This document shows, piece after piece, positions 1 to 9,000 of a DNA stretch of 11,633 nucleotides. Position numbers and translations under genes: made by a program. Origin of the DNA: CAZQGO01 sp964593065 (GTDB taxonomy: Bacteria; Oederibacteriota; JAAXVQ01); contig CAZQGO010000036.1 in the NCBI GenBank assembly GCA_964593065.1, positions 1-11,633 on the forward strand, in the 5' to 3' direction. Below the pieces are notes generated by a model that had not been told where the DNA came from, did no database searches, and saw only the letters and a list, made by a program, of their open reading frames with translations. Position 1 is the stretch's first letter; every line of letters begins with the position of its first letter.

Positions 1-1
1 C

Positions 2-3000
2 CTGGCCGCCGAACCGGAGGCCCCTGCAGGCTGGGCGGCCGGCGCTCTCCAGGCCGGACCGGCGTCGCTGCTGGACGACTGGCTGCGGGCGCGGGGCTGG
101 CACCGGGTGCTCTTCGGTCTTCCATATTATTTGTATACCGCGTTCGGCGCGCCTCTGCTGGAACTGGGATACGCCGTTCCCGGGGTCCAGTCTTTGGAAC
201 AGCGGCTGCTGGCGCGGCTGGGCCTGGCCGCCGGGGTGGCGGGGCTGCCGCGGGCGGCGCGGGAGCAGCGGGCGGTGCTGGCGCTGGCGTTCCTCATCGC
301 CGGTTGTATTGCGGCGCTCGTGACGCCGGTCCCGTTTGGTTTGCTGGCGGTAGCGGCGACGGCGCCGCTGTGGCTGTCGTGGCTGGAGCACAGCGCGCGG
401 GTGTTCGCGCAGGCGCACCAGGGGCGGACGGTGGAGCAGCGGCGCGTGCTCTATGTGCTGGGGCTGCTGCTGGCGGGGGCGGTGCTGGCTCCGCCGCTGC
501 TGGGACTGGCGGGGCTGCCGCTGGCGCTGCCGTTCTTCGCAAGCCTGCCGGCCTGGGCCGGGGCGCTGGCCACGGGCATCCTGGCCAACCTGGGGCTGCA
601 CGCGTTGAATAACGCCGCTGCGTTGCTGGTGAGATCGCGCCTGGGCATGCGCCTGCTGACCGAACGCCTGGCCCTGCGCCTGAGCCGCTGGCTGCAGGTC
701 GCCGCCACGCATGAATCCGGCCCGACCGAGGAAATGACCGTGCCGAATCCCGCCTATCAGCCGCGGGTTATCCTGTCCTCGGGCGTACTGCTGTTCCCGG
801 ACCCGGACCTGCTGCAGGCCCTGGGCGAACGATCGCCGCCGGCGGCGCCCGGAGAAACCCTGGCCCTGCGGCGCGGGAACGCTCGTCCCGAGCTGAAGGC
901 CTTCATCCGGGAAAAGATTCAAATCTACCGCGAACTGGTGGATCTGAATTTCGCCGCACTTCTGCTCATGAATCAAAACCGCCACACCCTGGACCGGGCC
1001 ACGGTGGCGCATCTGGTGACCCTGGTGGACAAAATGATTCTGACCTATGGGAAGGAGGTCCGGGGTCTGGCAAGATATCTGGCGGGCATGCCGAATGAGA
1101 TCCGGCAGCATTGGCGGGGGATCCGGGATGAGATCCTCGCTTACTCGGAAGTCCAGCTGCAGACCGAGGAGGCCGTCCGGCGCATTTATTCGCTGGGCAG
1201 CGAGCGGCGGTTGGGGGAGGTGCAAAGCCTGCACGAAATGGTGGCGTACCTCCACCAGCAAAGCATCCTCCGCCTGGCCAACCTGACAGAGCTGGGAGGG
1301 GTGGAGACCGTAATCGACGTGCCCGGAGGCCGCTTGTATCTGGCGGACGTCGGCGAACATCCGGCCGTCGAGGACGGCCGCATCACTTCGCCCGTGGTTC
1401 AAAGCCTGCTGGCAGGTTTCGATCCCCGCCAGGCGGGTTTTTCGATCCTGCTCATCGTGGACGGAGACGACCTGATCGGGTTTGCCCGTTTGGGCATGGG
1501 CAAGGGACATTTCGCGGACATCCTGGCGCGCCTCGATTCGCCCGAAACCGGCGGCATGATCCAAGTCCGCTATCAGGAACGGGATGACGACGACGGCATC
1601 ATCGGGCAGGAAATGCGCCTGGAATTCCTCCAGCGCGTCTTTGCACGCCTGGGGATGACTGTGATCCGGCGGGGTGTGGCCTTGGAAGTGCGCCTGGACA
1701 AGGACCACCAGGCCCGGGATTTCCGGGACATTCAGCGCGCCCTGCCCTGGCTCGTGCGCGTAATCCGGGCCGCCTCGGACGCCGATATCCGCCTGCGCGA
1801 GGAACTGGCTGGCAACCTGGACGCCGAGCCGGTTCCCGGCTACGCGTCACGCCTGCTCAACGACGGCCTGCTCTACACCCCTTCTCCCCAAGACCGGCGC
1901 AGCCTGCCGCTCGCGAAATATTCGCCCCGGGAACAGATATCCCCGGAAGGGGAAACGCATTTCTTCGCCCTGCCGGCCCGCCTGCGTCCGGCCGTCAACC
2001 GCTGGCTTGAGAACCTGAATTTGGAGCCGATTCCCGCTGACCAGCCCTTGCATCAGAGGACTCTCGATGCCTACGTGAATGGTCCGGTGGATGAGCGCCT
2101 GGCGACCGGCGAACTGGTCCGGAACGAGCAGGGGATCATCACCCGCCCGAACCTGCAGCCCATGGATCGCCTGCTGCGGGCTCTGGGTTCTCACTTGGCC
2201 TTGGAAAACTGCATCCAGACCGCCGAGGTGATCCGGCCGTTAACGGCCCGCCTGCCGTTCAGGCCGATCGGCACCGTGGGCGGCTTTTTAGCCGCCGTCG
2301 CCTCCTTTGCGGCCGCCGACGGGGAACCCTATGTAGTGACGGTCTTGCAGAACCCCCAGTCCGGCAACCACGTGCTTGCCCGGATCGCGCCCCGCGGACA
2401 TCCCGAGCGGAGCCTCAACGCGGCCGACGGCCAGGACCTGTTGCAGGACCTGGGCTACACGCCGGGCCCGTGGGAACCCATTCCCGCCGCCGAGGTGGCA
2501 GGCTTGCGACAACGCTTGCGGCAACCCTGGCCGGCCACGCCTTGGCCCGGCACCAATCCCGTCAAGGTCAAGACCGTGGCCCGCGGTCACGGCGAGACCC
2601 GGCTGCGCGGCCGCGTGGCGCTGCCGACCTCGGTAATCATTCCCGAGACCGGGGAGAAGTATTTCCTGCTGGCGGAAAATCTGGGACCGGACGATTTAAT
2701 CTTCGCGTCCTCCTATGAGGGGCTCATCACCACCAGCGGCAGCCTGACTTCGCACATCGCGGGGCTGCAACGCGGCTTGGGCCTGCATTCCGTGGTCCTG
2801 CCGGAACTGCAATACGTCCGCCGCGATGAGCACGGCCTGCAGGGCGTGGACATCGTCACCTACTCGCCGGGCGAGGCTTTCCGCACCTTAGAAGGCTACT
2901 GGGTGTCGCGGCAGGCCATCAGCCGGAGGAGTTTCATTGGGGAAGGCACGCCGGTGTTCCTGGATGCGGACCATGGCATGCTTTATGTCGAGGAAACGCC

Positions 3001-6000
3001 GGAAGCCCTGGACAAGATTCCGCCCGAGATCATGGCCCGCCCGGCTCCACGGACCATTCCCATCCCCTTCGTTTTTCCGGAACCGAGTGCGTCGCCTGGA
3101 TCCTTCGTCGCTTTCCAGCGGCTGCGGCGCAACGACGCCTATTGGGTGGGGCAAAAATGCGCCGGCATCGGCGAGATCACCACCTTCGGCCGGACGGCGG
3201 GTTTCGAAACGGCGCCCGGATTCGCGGTCACGGTGGAAGATCTCAGGCGTTTCATGCGCGTCACGGGCGTGACGCAGGAAGTGCAGCGCCTGTGGGAAGC
3301 GAACCTGCGCGCCGCCGACAAATACCAGCGGATTCACGCCGTGCTGCAACGGGCGGCCGCGCAGTCGGACAATCCCGAACTGGAAAAGTTCAAGCGGGAA
3401 TTTTACCGGGCCGTGGAGGAGCATCTCGGCCGGGTGGCCTGGTACAGCGTGCGCTCCTCCAACATCCTGGAAGACGATCCGGAACATAATTTCGCCGGCT
3501 TGTTTGATACGGAACTGTTCGTGAACCGGGAATCCCTTTTCTCCAGGCTCATCGATGTCTTCGCCTCGTTCGCCAGACCCCGCGCCCAGCACTACATGCT
3601 GGCGCATCACTTCATGTTGCAGCAGCACCTCGACCCCGCGGAAATCCGGCACGCGGTGGGCGTGCAGGAAATGATCGATTCCGACATGGCGGGCACCCTC
3701 TTCACCGCCAACCCGTTGAGCGGCGAACCGGAAGCCATTCTCAACGCCACCTTCGGCCAGGGGATCGCGGTGGTGGACAACCTGGTCGAGCCGGACCAGT
3801 ACCGCGTGGACGAGGCCACCGGCGCCGAGACGGAGGTTACCCTCGGCAGCAAGCAGGTGATGGTCGTCCAGAAAGCCGACGGCCCCGGCACGGAAATCCG
3901 CGTGACCGACCGGCGGCAAAGAAATGTGCGCGTGCTCTCCCGCGTCTGGGTGCAGCGGCTGTTCAGGGCCGCGCGGGTCATCGGAGGCCATTACGCTTAT
4001 CCCCTGGACATCGAGTGGGCCATCAAGAACAACCACTTGTATATCCTGCAGGTCAGGCCTTTGATCGGGGAGGCGTTTGCCTATCAGATTCAGCCCCCGG
4101 GTTCCGCGCCCGCAACTCAGGCCGGACCGGCGTCGCTGCTGGACGACTGGCTGCGGGCGCGGGGCTTCCAGCGGGTGCTCTTTGGCATTCCATATTATAT
4201 ATATACCGTGATCGGCGCTCCGCTGCTGGAATTGGGGTACGCCGTGCCGCTGGTGCAGTCGCTGGAACAGCGGCTGCTGGCGCGGCTGGGCCTGGCCGCC
4301 GGGGTGGCGGGGCTGCCGCGGGCGGCGCGGGAGCAGCGGGCGGTGCTGGCGCTGGCGTTCCTCATCGCCGGTTGTATTGCGGCGCTCGTGACGCCGGTCC
4401 CGTTTGGTTTGCTGGCGGTAGCGGCGACGGCGCCGCTGTGGCTGTCGTGGCTGGAGCACAGCGCGCGGGTGTTCGCGCAGGCGCACCAGGGGCGGACGGT
4501 GGAGCAGCGGCGCGTGCTCTATGTGCTGGGGCTGCTGCTGGCGGGGGCGGTGCTGGCTCCGCCGCTGCTGGGACTGGCGGGGCTGCCGCTGGCGCTGCCG
4601 TTCTTCGCAAGCCTGCCGGCCTGGGCCGGGGCGCTGGCCACGGGCATTCTGGCCAACCTGGGGCTGCATACCTTAAATAACATCGTGGCCCTGCTGGCGC
4701 GCTCCGAGTATGCGCGCACCCGTTGGCCGGCATTGGCCGCACGCTTGGAATTCTGGTTCCAGGTGGCCGCCACCAAGAAAAAAGAGGAGAAGAAACCAGC
4801 CCCGCCGCCCGAGAAAAAACCGGAAAAGAAAGAAGGAACCGGACCCAGCATCGTCGAACTCGTCATGCTGCTGGGTGTCGGCGTCTCTTTCATCGGCTTC
4901 GTGTCCGGAATCTTCGTGGGCCTGCAACCCTGGGTAGTGATCGTCGTGTTCGCGGGACTCCTGCTGGCCCTGCTGGTGCCCGGCGAAACCAGGAAGTGGT
5001 CGGTTCTGACCGCCGGCCTGTGGACGGCCTTCCTGCTGCTGATGCAAAAGACCGGCGCCGCCGAAGCCTTGTCCAGCGTGTTCTATCTGCCTGAAGCGCC
5101 TTCCTTGTCCACGCTGCTCACCGGCCTGGCTTTCGCGGTGGCCGGAGGTTTGGCCTCCCTCACCCAGCTGGACCGCGGGCCTTTCAATCCCATGGTGGTG
5201 ATGGGAATCCTCGGAGGAGTGCTCGCGGCGGGAAGTCTCTTGTTCATGCTGATCGCCGGCTTCGGCTGGTTCGCCTTCGCCTCCGGGATCTTCGGACTCC
5301 TGCTTCTGGCCGGGGCGGTCGGGGCCCGGCCCGCATGGTCGCTTGCCACCCTGGGGCTGGGAACGGCGGTCCTCGCCGCGCTGCATGCCACGGACCTGGC
5401 GCCGTACCTGCACGCCATCGAATATTATCCGGGCGGGCCCAATCTCTTGGATTTTCTCCCCGGCGTGGTCTATTACCTTGCCGGCCTGGTGTCGGCCGGA
5501 GTCCTGAAGCCCGCGGAAGCGGCCGGGATGCGCGCCTATTTGACCCTGGCCGCGGGCGCGGGCCTGGTTGTCGCGGGGCTGGCGGGTTTTGCGGCCGTGG
5601 GCTTCGTGGGCGCACCGGCGGCGGCCTTCGCCGCGGGCTCCCTAATGCTGCTGTCTATGTTGATCCGGCTGCGCGCACGTTTCGGGCAGATCGCCGGGGT
5701 GATGCTGCTGATCGGGATTTCAGCCCTGCTGAGCTTGGGCCTGCCCCTGGCCGTGGCCGCCGGGGTGACCCTGGCCGCCGCCGTCGCGCTGCTCGGCCTG
5801 CGCTGGCTGTACGGGCGCCTGCAATTGTTGATCACGAGGAGAACCCTGGGGCTCGAGGCCCGGCATCCGCAGGCCCGCTTCTTCGCCTTGAGACGCGTGG
5901 TTACTTCGGAAAAGGAATTGACCGGCGAGGAACGCGTCTGGCAGGCGCGGGCAGTGGCCGCGTCCCTGCAGGACCCGGATCTGCTGGTGGCCGTGCAAGC

Positions 6001-9000
6001 CAGGCGGACGCTGGAGGATTTGGTCCCCGACCTGCCTGAGAAGCCCAGACGGCGCTTGGAAAAACTGCTCCGCCGCAACGAGTCGTTGACGCCTGCCGCG
6101 CTGCAGATGAAAGTCCTTGAGAATCAGCAGCACTGGGCCGGATTGCAGCACTCCTTGAGCGTATTGAACCGGCTCGAGGCGGGCGTGATGGCGGAAACCG
6201 CGGATCCCGCGGCTCCGGAAGTGCGCCTCCGGCTCCAGAAGACCCTGGGAGCCAAAGAGCGCTTGTCCGAAGCCCAACTCCGCCTCGAGCGGGCCTTTAC
6301 GGATTTTTCGGCCCAGCCGGAAGGCCAACGCCTGGCCGAGGAATTCCTGACGGCCCTGGCCGGGCTGCAGGATTCCTGGGAGGGATTCAACCGGGATTAC
6401 GAAGCCTTGTTCGACGTTCTGGTGATCCGGAACTACCGGGAGGAAAATGAGTCCCTGGAGCGGGACCGCCAGCAGGCTTGCCGGCTTTTCCCGCTTTTAC
6501 TTTTAGGCCAGGACCTTATCGCGTTCTCGACCTCCGTGCCGGTCATGGACCTGAGGCTGCTGCCGGCCCTGACGCGCCTGAGCCACGCCGAATCCTTCCG
6601 CACGGGCGAATATCAACTTCAACTCGCGCGGGATTTCGAGAGGTCACCGCAGTGGGTCCGCGGCCGCCTTGGCGGCGCGATCTACGTTGCCTTGGCCGAG
6701 GCCCTGGAGCTGGCGAAAGCCAACACCACCCGCCGGGCGAACGCACAGCGCAGCCGGAACCTCCCGTATCAGCCCCGCGTGACCCTGTACCTATCCAAGA
6801 GCGGCCTGGCCGTCGTGGACAACGGCGCCGGTTTGGACGAGGAGACCATGAACTTCCTGCGAAACGAAGGCCTGATGCGGCAGGTCGGACGCATGGGGCC
6901 GGGCTGGGACATTTATCCGGCCCAGCAAATCATGCGCCGCTTCGGCGGCCGGGTCAGGATCGCCCGCGACAGATCGGGCGGCTTGCAGATCACCTTCCGG
7001 TTCCGGTCGCCGCTGCGCGCCCCGGCGAGCCCGGACTGGCTCCAGGCCCGCCTGGAGCGGGCCTTGGTCCGGTTGGGCGAAATCCGTCGCTCCCCGAAGG
7101 AAACGGCCCGGTTGGAGGCCCGCCTGGACCAGGAGCCGCGGCTGCAGGTGCGCACCGTAGCCTCGGTGTTCTGGGAAGAGGATCCGCGCAGTGCGCCGCG
7201 GGATTGGCCGTCCGTGTATCATGAAATTCGCGAAGCCGACGCGCTGCCGGTCCTGGCCGCGCACCTGCTCGACGTCCGGCAGGCCCGGGCCGCCGGCGTG
7301 CTGCAAAGCGACGGCCAAGCCCTGGCCGTGCTCTCCAGACTTCTGGCGGAAGCATACCGCAATCCCCGGCTCAAAGGCCAGGTTTCAAAATACCTGCCGT
7401 TTGTCATTCCGGGCGAGGCTGCGGACCTCGCGCAGGCCTCCGCCCTCATTGCGCGCCTGGCCTTGGATGCGGAGGCAGGGCGGGACCTGGCCGACCTGGT
7501 CGCGCAACAACCGGCCCTGCAACCGGCCCTGGCGGAGATGCTGCAGGACCCGAATTTCAGGCTCGAACAAATCGCGGCGCGTCCCGGACCCCAAGGTGAA
7601 AATTTTTCCACGCCGGTTCCGCGCGTCGCCCGGCTACTCAACGAACTCGCCCTTCAACCCCAACCCGGCCTGCAGGAATTCCTCAACCGGGTTTCGGCTT
7701 CCAACCGGCTCGCCGACCAGATTTCTTTCCTGCGGATCCTGCGCTCCCGGTCCGCCGAACTTTCCGAGGGCAGGCGCACCCGCTACGCCGGGCAAGTCGC
7801 CGCGCTCCTTCAGACCGGGGATGCCCGTCTGGCTTCGGAAGCCTGGTTGACCCTGGCGGAAATGATCCGGCACCTGTCCGCGCCCGCCGTGGGGCATTAT
7901 GCCGCGATCCTCGTGGAGCGGGAGCAGGCGGCGCCGGCCTCGCAGGCACGGCAGGTGGCGCAGCTCAAAGCCTGGCTGGCGAAAAAAGGTCCCGCGCTCG
8001 AACTGCCGGTCTGGGAACATCCGAAACTCAGCTGGACGCCGCACTGGCTGCGCCGGGCCGTCGAGGAGCTGATCTTCCGCGTCGGGCCCTACCTCGTCAT
8101 CCAGGTCCTGGTCGTAACGGCTCCGGCGCTCATGGCCGGCATTGCCCTGGCTTTTGCGGGGGTCTTCCTGTATGCGCACAGAGACCGCGCCCGGGCCGAC
8201 AACTGGGGTTGGGCGCAGTGGGCCCTGGCCACCCTGGCCACGATGGGCATCACCGCGAGCTTTTTCGGCCTGGCCTTGTTCTTCACGCCGGCCGCGGCAT
8301 TCGTGGCGGCCGGTTTGGGCCTGGCGCTGCCCGCGGCGCAGGGACTGCTGGGCTACGCGGCGGCGTACGGCCTGCACACGCTGAACAACTGGGTGGCGGA
8401 CCGCGTGACGTGGTGGCCGAAGCTGGAACTGGGAGCGGAAGCCCGAGGTCCGGTTCCGGAAATCACCAGGCGGCTGGCGGGCGCCGATCCCAACGCCCTG
8501 AGCACCGGGGAGAAGGAAGCGCTGCTGGCCCAGCGCGCGGAGGACGGTCTGGCGAGAATTTACCTCAGCCGGCAGACGGTCTCGACCGAAGGGGACCGCT
8601 ACGCCAACGAGCAATACGACCTGGCCACGCGCGAGCAGGCCGTCGCCCGGGCCCTGCGGGCACGGCGGATGCCGGTGCACGTGGAAGTCGTGCAGCTCCC
8701 CGGGGATGTTCATCCCGAAAGACACGTGCCGTTCTACCAGTACGAGTACTATCTGACGGTCCCGGCGGAGCGGGCCGGGTCCGTGCGGCGGCTGGTCGAA
8801 GATTTGGGGCGCGCCCAGGAGCCCGATCCATGGTCCCTCACCGGCAGGAGCCTGCCGGAGGGGTTCCTGGAGCAGGCCGTGGCGGACCGCATCCCCGCCG
8901 GTCCGGAAACATCGGCCGCGGACCTCTCCCGTCTGGCGCCCATCGGCTTGCGGGAGCAGGCGGAGACCGGCATCCGGCGCCTGGGGCAGATGGCCAGCGA

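Larger units (their letters stand above)
50..718 (+). other. Domain: hydrophobic CPBP-like module 1 (probably catalytically degenerate)
   Basis: Residues about 17-239 form a module with several Ala/Leu-rich membrane segments (roughly 277-333, 334-385, 449-517 and 518-600). Two motifs resemble those of CPBP intramembrane metalloproteases: FAQAH (FxxxH) at 404-418 and HALNN (HxxxN) at 599-613, 65 residues apart. The expected EExxxR motif is not found about 34 residues before FAQAH. The nearest candidate, EQRLLAR at 197-217, lies 69 residues upstream with the wrong spacing. The family assignment rests partly on similarity in motif order to module 3, which has all three motifs. The module ends in a basic amphipathic stretch closing with a WLQVAAT motif, which module 2 also has as WFQVAAT. 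Its core is identical in DNA to module 2. It could instead be a purely structural membrane anchor. Confidence 0.55.
4118..4774 (+). other. Domain: hydrophobic CPBP-like module 2
   Basis: Residues about 1373-1591, a paralogue of module 1. FAQAH lies at 4472-4486 and HTLNN (HxxxN) at 4667-4681, at exactly the same spacing as module 1. An EExxxR motif is again missing. The module starts about 50 bases after the LQVRPL end of the ATP-grasp domain and finishes with a basic amphipathic helix ending in FQVAAT, followed by a charged linker. Outside the identical 385-bp tract it differs from module 1 in both DNA and protein, so the two are older duplicates whose centres have been made identical. Several membrane segments are expected. 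Proteolytic activity is doubtful without the Glu pair. Confidence 0.55.

Noticed and set aside
1052..1059. Perfect Shine-Dalgarno-like AAGGAGGT inside the frame
   Set aside because: The next in-frame ATG is at 1088, about 28 bases away and too far for initiation. The bases encode ordinary Lys-Glu-Val codons within a helix. An internal start is not supported.
2561..4066. Calling this block a phosphoenolpyruvate synthase gene (ppsA)
   Set aside because: There is no separate start or stop, the domain order is reversed, and no PEP/pyruvate barrel is present.
4187..4207. AT-rich patch in G+C-rich DNA resembling a -10 promoter element
   Set aside because: It encodes a conserved PYYIYT-like stretch that module 1 also has at 122-139, has no fitting -35 element, and lies deep within the coding frame. 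Tyr and Ile codons explain it.
50..4668. Insertion sequence or other mobile element as the source of the long direct repeat
   Set aside because: The repeat encodes part of the host protein in frame, has no terminal inverted repeats or transposase, and is flanked by related protein sequence in both copies.
2888..4669. Long open frame on the - strand (593 codons)
   Set aside because: Its translation is Arg/Gln/Pro/His-rich with no domain motif, and it lies opposite the swivel and ATP-grasp motifs of the + strand frame. It is a shadow caused by high G+C content.
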